A stretch of 64,000 nucleotides of DNA from Dendrolimus kikuchii (GCA_019925095.2 CM034389.1:196001-260000), one strand, 5' to 3'; positions 52,657-63,570 are shown, counted from the stretch's first letter. Translations and numbers: made by a program. The notes: a model not told the origin generated them from the sequence alone.

Positions 52657-52944
52657 AAAGCGAGAGATAGAGTTTTCTTCGAAGGAGTATTCTTCGATTT
52701 GAAAGATCAAGATAAAAAATTTCCAGCATTCATTATCAACACGAAGCTACGTAAAATGAACAGTTGTTTCATGCTTTATACCTTCTCTTTTTAAGAAGTC
52801 TGAAAACTCGTTGTTTTCGTACTATTTCTACCATACCTTTAAAAATATGGTAGCTCAGTCTAGACTTCAATTTAAACAACCCTATTTTTTCTAATTTATA
52901 AATTCATTTTGCAAACTCGATCCGTCTACACATTGATTATATTA
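52657..52944. other. Unassigned stretch
   Basis: No repeat match or supported gene. Confidence 0.4.
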
Positions 52945-53075
52945 CTAACAGCTCCGGCAGTCGTTATTCTGGTCTGAAAAATAAAAATTCAGCTCCCGAT
53001 TCCAGCGCCACCTACCGGGACTAATTGTGAATTTAAACCATTCTCGAATCCACTGGAACATGCACAAAAAAAATT
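52945..53075 (-). mobile_element. Helitron E/E'-related fragment
   Basis: ctaacagctccggcagtcgt then gattccagcgccacctaccg: an E-type 3' end with CTAG changed to CTAA. Stops at aaaaaaaattcg near the mariner. Confidence 0.65.
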
Positions 53076-53107
53076 CGTTGAAGACTTTTTATGCTTTATT
53101 AATATTA

Positions 53108-54360
53108 GGTTGGGGAAAAAGTTTCTTTGCATTTTATATAAAAATTCAAAAGGTTTTTTTATAAAGTTTGTTTACATTTGACTAAAGTATGTAGGTGCCA
53201 TTTTGTTGGATAACGTTTTACCATCTTGTAGGTAGGGACGTGATCCCATTGCTATAAAAATTTTGGGGCTTCTGATCAAAAAACTGCTACAAGTGGTTTT
53301 GGCAGTCCTCTCGTGACGTTAACCTGACACTGCCTAAGGAATTCTGCAGAGACCAAAACAGGTGAAAATCTGAAGCTGCAAGGTCAGGACTATACGGCGA
53401 CTCCATTAACAACTCGTAGCCAACTCTCGTAATTTTTGCTAAGTCGCAAAAGATGTGTGAGGTCTAGCGTTATCATGGTAAAGAATCACACCCCTTCTGT
53501 TGATTAATTCCGGCCGCTTTATCTCTCTTAACTTTTTGCTTTAATCTCATCAGTTGTTCGCAGTACAGTTCATAATCGATGGTCCTGCGTGGCGGTAACA
53601 GCTCATAATGAATAATGCCCTTCCAATCCCACCATACACACAGCATCACCTTGTTGCGAGTTAACCCGGGTTTCGCCACAGTCTGTGAAGCCTGACCGGC
53701 CTTTGACCACGATCTTTTTCGCACGTTCTTGTCGTACGTGATCCACTTTTCATCACCAGTTATCAGCTTCTTCAAAAATGGTTCGGTTTCATTACGTCGT
53801 AATAAAGAATCACAAATGAGTACACGGTTCATTAAGTTTCTTTCAGTGAGCTCATGAGGCACCCAAATATCGAGCTTTTTTGTGTACCGAGTTTTTTTCA
53901 AATGCGCCAAAACCGTTTTGTGGTCAATTCCCAGTTCTCCAGCTACATCGTAACTACTAATATGCCGATCTTGCTCCACTTTTTCAAAAATGGCATCAAT
54001 TTTGTCTGTAACAGGGCGACCAGAGCGACGTGCATCTTTGATATTAAAATTTCCGGATTGAAAACGCTTAAACCAAATTTGCGCTACTCTCACAGATACT
54101 GCATTAGGTCCATAAATATCACAATTTTTTTTCGCGGCTTCTGTTGCATTTTTACCTTTTTTGTAGTAAAATTTTAAAATGTATCGAATTTCTTCATTCG
54201 ATTCACGCATTTTAACAATAAGAAAAACAAATGAAAATCCCACATTTTCCTAATTTCAATTTGGAATTGTCTTCTTTAAAATAAGATACAAATGGTATAG
54301 CCAAAGAGATCTTATTACAAGTTCATACATACTATATGCGAATAGACTTTTTCCCCAACC
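53108..54360 (-). mobile_element. mariner transposon (1253 bp) with both TIRs
   Basis: Imperfect terminal inverted repeats starting GGTTGGGGAAAAAGT at both ends, flanked by the TA duplication (53106-53107, 54361-54362). Length is normal for mariner. The gene inside is broken. Confidence 0.93.
53216..54210 (-). pseudogene. mariner transposase, inactivated
   Basis: Likely start at 54210 (MRESNEEIRYILKFYY); the frame is open to 53473. N-terminal helix-turn-helix with SGRPVTDKIDAIFEKVEQD and the WVPHELTERN linker are present, as is the first catalytic Asp in LITGDEKWI. A one-base shift near 53517 moves the YHDNARPHT motif (second Asp) to another frame. The PYSPDLAASDFH block (third Asp) is still legible near 53400, so this was a D,D34D enzyme. 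At least four later stops are visible. Confidence 0.9.
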
Positions 54361-54362
54361 TA

Positions 54363-54891
54363 TTATAATAAAGAGTAGGTATTATGTATGTTAAATGTTA
54401 TTGAAATTTCAAGGGAATGTTTGGATGGCACATATTCGCCGCCATTATCGCTGTGTCAACACTCTCAACATGAGTTTGTGAATCGATACACAAGCCAACA
54501 CGGGCGCGTTACTTTTTACGGCGCCAGAGGGCGCGCGTGTTCGCAGCTTGTGTACAAGCTACATTATAAGAAACCTATTATTATAAATAGCACTCCGCTT
54601 TAGAATTGTTCTGGGAGCGACATTTCAAGTATCTTCAAGTGATTATGTTTATAGACTACAAGCGGTTGCAAGCAATTTAGTCATAGTTATTACAAAAATA
54701 ATTGCTTCAGCTCTGTATATTTTTTTAAAGTACTGCGTTACGATGAATGTTTGATACATCCACTATCGAATAATGTTCAGCCTTTGTTGCCACCTGCAAA
54801 GTTTTGCTGTTCACGAAAAATATCATAATGGTTAAGAGTAAATATTTGTTTTTATGGCAGTAAAGGGTTATAAAGGTTTTATCCGTGTAGG
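54363..54891. other. Unassigned stretch
   Basis: 54500-54550 (gggcgcgttactttttacgg then cgccagagggcgcgcgtg) is a GC-rich loose hairpin. No gene called. Confidence 0.4.
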
Positions 54892-55191
54892 AACGGAGAA
54901 AGAATACAATTTCCTGCGGCCAGGCGGCCTGTCGTAAGAGGCGACAAAACAACCCACAGCCAGGTGGTAGGGCATTTGCCCGACTGGGTGGCTACCACCC
55001 CTGGTCTAAAGTATGCCGCCATAACAACCTTGAGTTGTGTTCCGACATTAGTGACCAGGTTCCAGTCTCCCTTAACAGAGCAGCAGCGCATTTGTAGCAC
55101 CTTTGGTGTTGCAAATGTCCAGAGGCGATGGTAACCGCTTTCCATCAAGTGGGCCGTCTGCCTGTCTGCTGAACTCCTGCAATAAAATAAA
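54892..55191 (+). mobile_element. Family B element, copy 14, full length
   Basis: atccgtgtaggaacgg to ctgaactcctgcaataaaat. Private changes: gactgggtggctacc and cccttaacagagcagc. Confidence 0.88.
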
Positions 55192-55299
55192 GAAAGTTAG
55201 GTTGAATTAGTGAAAAGATGAACCACAACGCAGGTTGTATGTGATAAGATTATTTGTTTACACCACGATCTGCAATTGATTTTTAATATTTTTTTATTA

Positions 55300-55500
55300 T
55301 TAAAAACTCTACGGACTCGAGTTCCGTACCCTTTTTAGTAATTTTGGTTCTTGTGTGTGACATTAATTTATTGATTTTTGTGTCGAGGTGTATGTATTTT
55401 ACGAATAACTTATTATATTAATTAATTCTAGTTTTAATACTAAACTTATACTGATGTAGAGTGTATTTGTTACATGCTGGTGTTGTGAGGAAGTGCATGT
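55300..55500. repeat. Family P repeat, copy 2
   Basis: Inverted relative to 3322-3560; ggactcgagttccgtaccct at one end and gtatttgttacatgctggtg at the other. Confidence 0.65.
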
Positions 55501-55746
55501 GCAGTGTGGGCCTTATATCTATACTTATATGTATTGTCCTATCTAGTGCCATGTGTGCCTGTAATTCATTAACAAACATATTTTCATGGGTACGCAAACG
55601 AAGTTTCACTGGTGCTGCTATTTTAATCAATTAACCCTAACGATATTTAGCTTAATCTAAATGATTTTGAGATTTTGGAAATAAATTTTTGTTAACTGCG
55701 ATAAATGTAAGATAACACTTTTCCCGCAGAATGAAATAGTTATTTT
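55501..55746. other. Unassigned segment
   Basis: No gene or family match. Confidence 0.4.
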
Positions 55747-56050
55747 TATTGCAGGAGATCAGCAGACAGGCAGACGGCCCACTTGATGAAAAGCGGTTAC
55801 CATCGCCTATGGACATTTGCAACAGCAAAGTTGCTACAAATGCGCTGCTGCTCTCTTAAGGGAGACTGGAACCTGGTCACTAATGCCGGAACACAACTCA
55901 AGGTTGTTAAGGCGACATACTTTAGACCAGGGGTGATAGCCATCTAGTCGGGCAAATACCCTACCACCTGACTGTGGGTTTTTTTGTCGCCTCTTATGAC
56001 AGGCTGCCCGGCCGCAGGAAGTTGTATTCTTTCTCCGTTCCTGCACGGAT
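55747..56050 (-). mobile_element. Family B element, copy 15, full length
   Basis: Reverse; mirror partner of copy 11. Slightly diverged (ttgttaaggcgac, gtgatagccatctag). Confidence 0.88.
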
Positions 56051-56378
56051 AACGCTTGTCCAAGATGGATCACATCACGATGAGCAAGTTTCATCACTGT
56101 ATGAGCCAGCAACAGCCGTACACTTTTAACATATCATTCGCATCATAACTCGTTTAGCACTGTAATCGGTCAGTCGCCAAAACAGCCATTGATCTTAGCA
56201 CAATCATAAGCACCATCATTTCATTAGCATAACTTTTGCAATAACCAATTTACATCTAGCAACTGTCATTAACATCCTATGTAGGAAAACCCCCTACAAT
56301 CACAATATGCAAGTTTTACGACGATGTACAGATTTCATCGCGATGTTTTCCTTCAGCATTACCACGTGGTGATTATAT
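56051..56378 (-). repeat. Arm Q' of the long inverted duplication (right copy)
   Basis: Reverse match of 48780-49094 from aacgcttgtccaagatgg to atgttttccttcagcat. Confidence 0.88.
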
Positions 56379-56793
56379 CAATAATGTGGGAACTCTCCAT
56401 TACTTACTCTGCTACTCTACAGAAAATTCGTTTTGTAATCTCCATTACCTCCAACTCTAGATGAGTGGATACAAGACGTAAGCCGCCCCGCGTGGCTAAC
56501 GGGGAAAGGCTGGGTTCCAACTTCGTCAATCAATAATCTCTATTTATAAATTGTCTCAAGACCCTTCTTCGCACCGCTGCGTACTTAATGATTATAAAAA
56601 GGTATCTAATATCAAGTTCAAACGATTTTACGAACTAATTGAAGGGTATCAAATTTCATTAAGAGACCAGGGGGCCTAAAGCGGCCGCTTTCGCAGATTC
56701 GTATTATTCATAATTATAACAAGCATCAAAACAGTACATCTAGACACGTTTGAATTTCATAAAGCGACTCATCGAATAAGATTATATATAACA
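56379..56793. other. Unassigned stretch
   Basis: No gene or repeat match; ends at the A preceding the next Helitron. Confidence 0.45.
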
Positions 56794-57546
56794 CTAGCTG
56801 TGCCCGCGACGTCGTCCGCGTGGAATTTGCTTTCAAAACCCTCCGATTTTGAAACATTCTTCATTGGTTCTCCGCTCCTATTGGTTTTAGCGTGATGAAA
56901 TATAGCCTATAGCTTTCCTCGATAAATGGGCTATCCAACACTGAAAGAATTTTTCAAATCAGACCGGTAGTTCCTGAGGTTAGCGCGTGGTATATTTGGC
57001 TACAACACTAATACTTACATTTTAAATATCGCGATATCTTTTGAATGAAACGTCCGAATTGAATAATTCAAAAAGTTCTATAAAGATATTGAATTCGTCT
57101 TGAATATGGAGTAATTTACTTTTGATAAGGATTGATACCAAGGCACAAAATTAAGAAATTTTGAAGCTACGGCATTTTAATTATAAAAAAAAGAAAACAC
57201 TTATTGTGAGATAACTACAATAGTTAGACATATGGTTACGTGATATTTTTTGTAGACTTATATGTTCTGCAAAGTGGTAGTACATTGTTTTGTTCTATAA
57301 TCAATAGTTTTCGCAGAGCACGCCGTGTAAGGATTTTTTCGGGTCATTTTTTGTACACCTTTGGTTACATTATTGGACTTTTAGTAAGGATCCCTAATTT
57401 TTTGAAAATATAATATAGCCTATAGCCTTCCTCGATAAATGTACTATTCAACATTGAAAGAATTTTTCAAATCGGAATAGCGGTTCCTGAGATTAGCGCG
57501 TTTAAACAAACAAACAAAATCTTCAGCTTTATAATATTAGTATATA
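56794..57546 (-). mobile_element. Helitron family D, long form, near complete (753 bp)
   Basis: CTAG complement at 56794-56797 then ctgtgcccgcgacgtcgtcc; 5' end at aatattagtatata. The small ORF is broken by a stop at codon 3 and an insertion. Confidence 0.88.
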
Positions 57547-57921
57547 TGTAAAAAACCGAATTAAGTTTTTATGTTAGTAAAATATAGCTACTGCCTAGGG
57601 TTTGACAGGCGGCGCAATCGGGGAGCAAACACTAGTATAGATATAAATCAGATATTACTAGTATGGATCTTGAATAATACATATCTCCAAAAAAATCAAT
57701 TCTCCATCTTTGTTCATCCAGGGCGCTTTCAATGGAAATAACAACGCGAGGGCAATTTGATTGAGTTGGGGTACTTCGACTTTGAGGACCTCCCAGGAAC
57801 GGCGGTGGTCCAATTTCACGGTTGAGAGGCCAACGGCCGGCCGCACTCCCACGGCTGGGCCCCGCACATCGCTGCCCTAATTGAATTTCTTAATTGCCCC
57901 TCTGCGGTGCTCAATTTATGT
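57547..57921. other. Unassigned stretch, GC-rich right half
   Basis: 57720-57900 is GC-rich (ccaacggccggccgcact). A 69-codon minus frame (57658-57867) has no known motif. No match elsewhere. Confidence 0.35.
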
Positions 57922-58079
57922 ATAAGTCGTCCGCAGAAGGTTTGCCGATGACAACCTTTCCCGCCTCCCACAACGCGACTCGCGGGCATCTAGTTCTTAA
58001 CAATACTTAGACAAGCCCCGGTCCCAGTCTTAGGAAGCGGGAGGGGCGACCATCGGCAAACCTTCTACGCACGACTTAT
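57922..58079. mobile_element. Foldback/MITE with about 50-bp TIRs (158 bp)
   Basis: ATAAGTCGTCCGCAGAAGG with tttgccgatg at the left pairs with its complement at 58048-58079 (two mismatches in the first 30 bp). The pairing continues loosely through cccgcctccc/ggaagcggg. No coding capacity; superfamily unknown. Confidence 0.75.
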
Positions 58080-58282
58080 GCTATAATATTGTTACAACCT
58101 AGGCGCCGACAAAGACAAATTCCACGTACAGACTGTCAAGGCACATTTTATTACCTAATCCCGACGCATTTGAACTAGTTGTAATCCTTCTATGATCATC
58201 TTCTTTTGTTCACTTTTGTCCTATTGTACGCGCTCATTAGCATCATTAGCCAGGTGTTGCGGATTCTTTTGCATTTGCGGAG

Positions 58283-58289
58283 TATAAAA
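58283..58289 (+). promoter_or_regulatory. TATA box of LTR C7
   Basis: tataaaa in gcggagtataaaacgacgg, at the same LTR position as in C3. Confidence 0.6.
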
Positions 58290-58475
58290 CGACGGCCTGT
58301 TGAAGAGAAGGGGCAGTTGAGCGACAATTACGATACGGACGTGACATTTGTACATTCGGGAATCTAATAGTGACGGACTTTGCGCGTTTTATTGAATTAC
58401 GACCTTATGCATTACGTTTGGATTTGTTGTGTTCTGTTATATTTGTATCTATGCTATACGTGTTTGTATAGTTCT

Positions 58476-58481
58476 AATAAA
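58476..58481 (+). terminator. PolyA signal of LTR C7
   Basis: aataaa in gttctaataaactctata, about 190 bp after the TATA box. Confidence 0.6.
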
Positions 58482-58628
58482 CTCTATAATAATTCTAACG
58501 GCATTTTTAATTCGAGTCCCGCACTCGTAATAATATAAAACGGGCGTTTCTTCAACATTGTTTTCATACGTTTTTCACAAAATATTTTTTGTTGTAAAAA
58601 GTCCAAAACAATAATCTATTTACATATA

Positions 58629-58958
58629 CTAGCGGCCCCGGCAGACGGGTAAAATTTCAGAACCCGATCTCAGAGCCACCTACCGGTTCTAATTGCGAAT
58701 CTAAACCATCCGGGAACCCACTCTATGTACTGTGACTGATCAGTTTTCGACCAGATTCCTCTCCGCTTCGCAATGGCTATTAAAAAATAAGGGTTGATCG
58801 TGAACTTCGTATCAACAAAATGTTGTCTAAAAAATAAAAAAAAGAAGGGGTTGATCGTAGAAGGGTGAAAATTGAGGATTGTATGTATTTTTGTATGTTG
58901 TATCATAAAAAAATTGAAATTAAAAATTTTGTCTAAAAAATAAAAAAAAATATTTAGG
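58629..58958 (-). mobile_element. Helitron family E fragment cut by R23
   Basis: CTAG complement at 58629-58632 then cggccccggcagacggg. The terminal hairpin is half deleted. The element is interrupted in ttaggggtgga, where R23 starts. Confidence 0.75.
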
Positions 58959-58960
58959 GG

Positions 58961-59265
58961 TGGAATGCTCCTGGTTCGGGCATGTGGAAAGAATGCATGA
59001 TGAAAGAATGACTAAACAGATATACAATGCAAAAGTGGATGGATGCAGAACTTGTGGAAGGCCACGACACTCCTTCCATGATCAAATCGATCGTGTACTA
59101 GCAGAAGGTGATGTCAGGAGCCTTAAGAACAGACGAGCGTGCATGACAAGAGCTATGAATGTCAAAGAAACGAGTGAGGTGTGTAAGAATAAGCCTGAAC
59201 GGCGCTCTGTTGTTCATGCCTACCCCGCAAGGGAACTGTCGTGAAGTTATGTATGTATGTATGTA
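58961..59265 (+). mobile_element. RTE-like LINE 3' fragment, R23
   Basis: Frame to 59244 with [35 protein letters not shown] and NKPERRSVVHAYP are private changes. TATG tail. No target duplication recognised, perhaps because of a deletion at the E junction. Confidence 0.88.
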
Positions 59266-59419
59266 AGGAGACGAAGCGACAAAAAACTGCCCAGCAGCAC
59301 GTCTAGCAAAATATATTTCACTACATATTTGTACATCTCCTTTTTTATGACTACAGAAGTATGTGATATTAATGGAGTTGTAGCGAACAACACACAACAA
59401 GACAAACAAATGATCTTCG

Positions 59420-59873
59420 CCGGCAGTGGGGCCTAGGGTCCAGGCTACCGGTGGTTAAGGCTCCAGTCACAGGAATCTCCTCACAATACGGGCCGTGTCC
59501 AACAGAGCTGCCTTCTGCATCCGACCCTTCAACCAGATACCAAGCGAGAGCCTTTCAAGGTGGCGGTCAAGGCTCTTCGCTATTAGTCCATTCACTGACA
59601 CCACTATCGGTACTATGATTGTAGAGTCTAGCTTCCACATGGCGGTAACCTCGTGAGCAAGATCAATATACTTTATTTGTTTATCTTTCTCGGCATTCAC
59701 GAGGTTACCATCATGGGGAATCGCGACATCTACAATTATAGCACGTCTCGCAGACCGATCAACTATCACAATATCAGGCTTGTTGGCAACAATAGTCCTG
59801 TCTGTGATAATTGATCGGTCCTAGTAGAGCAGATATAGACCATTGTCAACAACTGCCTCGTAATGATGACAAC
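59420..59873 (-). pseudogene. LINE C-terminal restriction-like endonuclease fragment
   Basis: Complement frame: CCHHYEAVVDNGLYLLY, an in-frame stop where Trp is expected, then DRSIITDRTIVANKPDIVIV, DRSARRAIIVDVAIPHDGNL, EKDKQIKYIDLAHEVTAMW and the end VSVNGLIAKSLDRHLERLSL... to RIVRRFL (stop 59467). PD-X14-D followed by K..KY..L is the signature of the PD-(D/E)XK-type endonuclease of early-branching (R2/R4-like) LINEs. No RT remains. Clade is inferred. Confidence 0.75.
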
Positions 59874-59880
59874 ATATACT

Positions 59881-60142
59881 AAAATTTGCGGGATACGCGG
59901 GATTAATAGAGCACTGTGATTTTGTTCTTTCTTCTTTTCTTTATTTGTCTACTGACGCTGACTTCTAAAGCACTCTTAATATCATCTCAACATTATGAAA
60001 GCCCCAGCAACAATAAGCCAACCGGGTTAACCATATTCCTACCATCAGTCTCTTGATCTTTGTCACTAAAACGTTTTGTATAATCAAAATATATAAGTAA
60101 TTCTCTGTTGCCACTTATGATCTATAAACATTTCTCATCAAT
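59881..60142. other. Unassigned segment
   Basis: No gene or family match. Confidence 0.4.
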
Positions 60143-60155
60143 ATATATTAGTGGT

Positions 60156-60289
60156 GTGGAAAGAATGACTACACAGATATACAATGCAATAGTGGATGGA
60201 TGCAGAAGTCGTGGAAGGCCACGACACACCTTCCATTATCAAATTGATCGTGTACTAGCAGAAGTTAATGTCAGGAGCCTGTATGTATG
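60156..60289 (+). mobile_element. RTE-like LINE 3' fragment, R24, internally deleted
   Basis: gtggaaagaatgactacaca to gtcaggagcc, then directly tgtatgtatg; the last 47 codons are missing but the tail is kept. Perfect duplication atatattagtggt (60143-60155, 60291-60303). Confidence 0.92.
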
Positions 60290-60298
60290 TATATATTA

Positions 60299-60854
60299 GT
60301 GGTCGGCCAGTGGTCGAAATTCGACCATAATTAATTTAAATTATAAGTTTGAACATTATTAAGATTCTAATGTCAGACTATACTTCTATAATCACAGATT
60401 TCGCCAAGGCTACACTGTTAATTTGACTTGAACAATAAACAAAAGAATATCTTATACTTAATAATATATAAAGCTGAAGAGTTTGTTTGTTTGAACGCGC
60501 TAATCTCAGGAACTACTGGTCTGATTTGAAAAATTTTTTCAGTGTTAGATAGCCCATTTATCGAGAAATGCTATATATCATCACGCTAAGACCAATAGAA
60601 GCGGAGCCCCAACGAAGAATGTTTCAAAATCGGAGGGTTTTGAAAACAAATTCCACGCGTACGACGTCGCGAGCACAGCTAGTATAGGTATATGCGTGTG
60701 TATGTCAAATACACGGTATTTTTTATGCATAATTTAAAAAAATAATTAGCATTCTGCACTCCTCTATATAACCTATAAGTGTGCGAAATTTCATACTCCT
60801 CCGTCCGCGCAATTTTCGTAAAAAGGGGTACAAAGTTTTTGCTTCACGTATTGA
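60299..60854 (-). mobile_element. Helitron family G, copy 5, containing a Helitron D
   Basis: 3' hairpin ggtcgaaattcgacc near 60317-60331; 5' end at cttcacgtattga (60854) followed by T. About 323 bp without the insert. Confidence 0.75.
60450..60682 (+). mobile_element. Helitron family D, short form, complete (233 bp), inside G5
   Basis: A|TCTTATACTTAATAATATAT at 60450 and gcacaGCTAG|T at 60679-60682. It is a clean Helitron-in-Helitron insertion with the A|T junction and no target duplication. Confidence 0.9.
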
Positions 60855-60881
60855 TATACAATCATACATCATGGTGGTAGG

Positions 60882-61101
60882 GCATTTGCCCGACTGGATG
60901 GCTGCCACCTCTGGTCTAAAGTATGTCGCCATAACAACCTTCAGTTGTGTTCCGGCATTAGTGACCAGGTTCTAGTTTCCCTTAAGAGAGCAGCAGCGCA
61001 TTTGTAACAACTTTGCTGTTGCAAATGTCCATAGGCGATGGTAACCGTTTTCCATCAAGTGGGCCGTCTGCCTGTCTGCTGATCTACAGCAATAAAAAAA
61101 A
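60882..61101 (+). mobile_element. Family B element, copy 16, 5'-truncated
   Basis: From tggtggtagggcatttgccc to gatctacagcaataaaaaaa. Starts at nearly the same internal point as copy 8. Confidence 0.87.
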
Positions 61102-62099
61102 ATGGTATTATACATGCAATATCTGTGAGTAAAATAGAGTAATATTTGAGAATGGGTCCGAGGCTGGTTCGCTTCTCGAGCCCGTTGCCTAATTAATGTT
61201 GAAATAAAATCTTAAATTCATAACTCGATTGTCCCAATTCCCAATTAAGTAACAAACAGAACCCCCCTAAAGCAGGCGTATGACAGGGGTCCGCTAATAG
61301 GGGTCGCTGCGCGCCATCCCCGAATATCGGCAACAGATTCCATTAGCAGATAAAGCAATAATATTACGTTACTCGAGTAGCCGGTACTTTTACCTGCCCT
61401 GCCTACTACCCACTGCCCACTACTCACTGCCCAAGGTTCACTCCTCGGAAAGTGGGCGAACGATAACAGAAAACATTTATAATATGATAGCTTCTTTATT
61501 ACTGCTGATTTTCTTGTTATTTGTTCCGTGTAAGAAGATCTGTGCCACCGAAGCTAATAATAAATAGAAATATCGGCGATGTGTGTGTTAGACCACACGT
61601 ATTGAAAGGTCTGAAGGTAAATGACCACTATAACGGATATAACGTCCAATTGTGCAAAGGAGAAATTTAAACAAGACCTTAAAGGTTTGAAAGAAAGAAA
61701 AAAGAAGAAAGAAAAAATATTTATTTAGGACAAGATACAAAAAGACTTATATGATAATATATATAACAATTAATTGTGATGTCCTAAAAAGGCTCTTGCT
61801 CAGCATATTGCTAGTTTCACAACCAGTGCTGATCTTCCGCAAGTACCTCTAGTGATGCCACGGCTTAGCTGCACAAAGCAAATTAAAACGATAAACATTT
61901 GTTATAAAATTATACAAAATAAATTACTAATTATTTGAACATTGTTCTATTACAAATAAAAGAAAATAAATAAATAAAACTGGACAGAAATGACGAACAA
62001 GACAAAAATAATAATAAATTGATAATGGTTTGTCATATCGTAATAATTGACATATTATAAAATACTTGTGTTGTATTTAAGGTCTCTCTGGCGAAATTG
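61102..62099. other. Unassigned 1-kb stretch
   Basis: 61398-61432 is a short cactgccc/actactca minisatellite. 61690-61720 is a purine (gaaa)n tract. No gene recognised. Confidence 0.45.
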
Positions 62100-62400
62100 A
62101 TGGTCAATTAAGAATTTTTTTAAGTTCGGAACCCAAAAACAGACTGCAGCTTCCTTATCGGCGGCGGTATGTTATTCCAGCACTTCGATGCAGCGTAACG
62201 AAAACTCCCCCTGAAGGCAGCCGAACAATGCTGCTGAGTAGCGAGCTGCACCGAGCCTTGCCTACAACCGTCTGAAACCGTTTGAAAAGTTAGCCGTTGA
62301 TTGCTTTTAGAGAATGGAATGCAGAGCACGTGTAAGCAACTCGGGTCAATCCCGAGTGAAGTTCGTGCATTCGATCATTCTCTATGCACTTAATCAGCTA
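62100..62400 (-). pseudogene. LINE reverse transcriptase C-terminal tail
   Basis: Complement frame: IDPSCLHVLCIPFSKSNQRL, TFQTVSDGCRQGSVQLATQQ, then FRGSFRYAASKCWNNIPPPI, RKLQSVFGFRT and a stop at 62120. SFR.AA...WN.(L/I)P..IR is the common end of CR1/Jockey-group proteins. Sequence just past the stop (LKKFLIDHQ in the next frame) suggests a frameshift. Confidence 0.6.
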
Positions 62401-62807
62401 TTATTTATTAATGAAGCACACAGGTAAATAAACAAATATTTTTTCATTTTTTATATTATATATTAAATTAGAAGTGAAACGTTTACTCTTAGCAGGAGAA
62501 ATCGTAATGTCCTGACTTATCTCTCGTGCGTTGCAAACTTTGCAGACAGTGAAAATTGTGAAACTACCCACATCAGCATAAATTGTGAGGATTCAACATG
62601 GTGACCACCTCTAGTTGAAAAAGTTTTTTCATCAAAGTACTATGAAATCGCGAGTCATATAATTTAGATGATATTTGGTAAGAATAATATGATAATGATT
62701 TTGGATATTAAGATAATAGTATACATTACTTTTGGTAAGGATATGTAATATGTAAATACTATCTACTATAGTATATGGATCCAATAATTTAATTATATTA
62801 TTATTAC
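62401..62807. other. Unassigned AT-rich stretch
   Basis: Many ata/tat tracts, no gene. Confidence 0.45.
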
Positions 62808-62862
62808 TAGAGTTTACTCTGCGGTTGAGCCGCGGGTCAACCTCTAGTGCGTATTTCTTGTT
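62808..62862 (-). repeat. Family J short repeat (partner of 6650-6712)
   Basis: gcggttgagccgcgggtcaa then cctctagtgcgtatttc is the inverse of the block at 6665-6705. Confidence 0.65.
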
Positions 62863-63017
62863 TAAAGAGCCACCGCTGGCAACAAGTCACATTGTATTAA
62901 ATTTTTATATGTTTGCTTATTCACTTCATTTTATACCGCAAACTATACAACATCCCTCGTCTCTCTGTAAACTACATAAATGACAAAACTTGACAAAAAT
63001 GACAAAATAGACAACAT

Positions 63018-63112
63018 GGACAACGTGGACCGAGTAGATCGAGTGGATCGAGTGGATCGAGTGGACCGAGTGGACCGAGTGGACCGAGTGGATCGAGAGG
63101 ACAGAGTGGAGT
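63018..63112. repeat. 9-bp minisatellite, about ten units
   Basis: gtgga(c/t)cga repeated in tandem with few variants. The (RST)n frame on the complement is a by-product. It sits beside family I sequence. Confidence 0.9.
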
Positions 63113-63129
63113 GAGGGGACCGAGTGAAC

Positions 63130-63490
63130 GAAATTGACAAAATCACAAAACCTATCCTAGTTTCCGGGATAACCTTTACATAAATCAGTCCCAAAATCTA
63201 TCCCATTATCCGGGATAATATATATCCCGTGGTCACCCTCGGTATTAAAATTGCATACGTACGTAGTTTCAGCGAAATCGGTCCAACAGTCTTTCCATAA
63301 AAGGATAACAAACAGAGAGACAAATATATTTTTTAAACTATCCATTTTTCGGGATGAAGTATCCTAAGTTCATTGTCGGCATCGAAAAAAAAAATATATA
63401 CTGAGTTTCAGCCATATCGGTGCAGTAATTTTTCCATTAAAACGGAACAGACCGACAGACAGATTTACTTTCGCATTTATAATATTATCC
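63130..63490 (-). repeat. Family I repeat, copy 2
   Basis: Reverse of 5652-5830 (aatctatcccattatccggg, ccaccctcggtattaaaa-type block), ending gcatttataatattatcccg. Confidence 0.6.
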
Positions 63491-63570
63491 CGGGAGTCAA
63501 GGCAGACGCTCCGAAAGCAACCGGGATTTAACGAGCATAATGAACTATAATAAATACTCTTTATTTTACA

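Larger units (their letters stand above)
58090..58532 (+). mobile_element. Solo LTR, family C copy 7, complete (443 bp)
   Basis: Best uninterrupted C copy: TGTTACAACCTAGGCGCC to CCCGCACTCGTAATA, ATAT on both sides (58086-58089, 58533-58536). Confidence 0.88.

Noticed and set aside
62943..63194. 83-codon frame with (RST)n repeats
   Set aside because: By-product of the 9-bp minisatellite; no conserved flanking domain.
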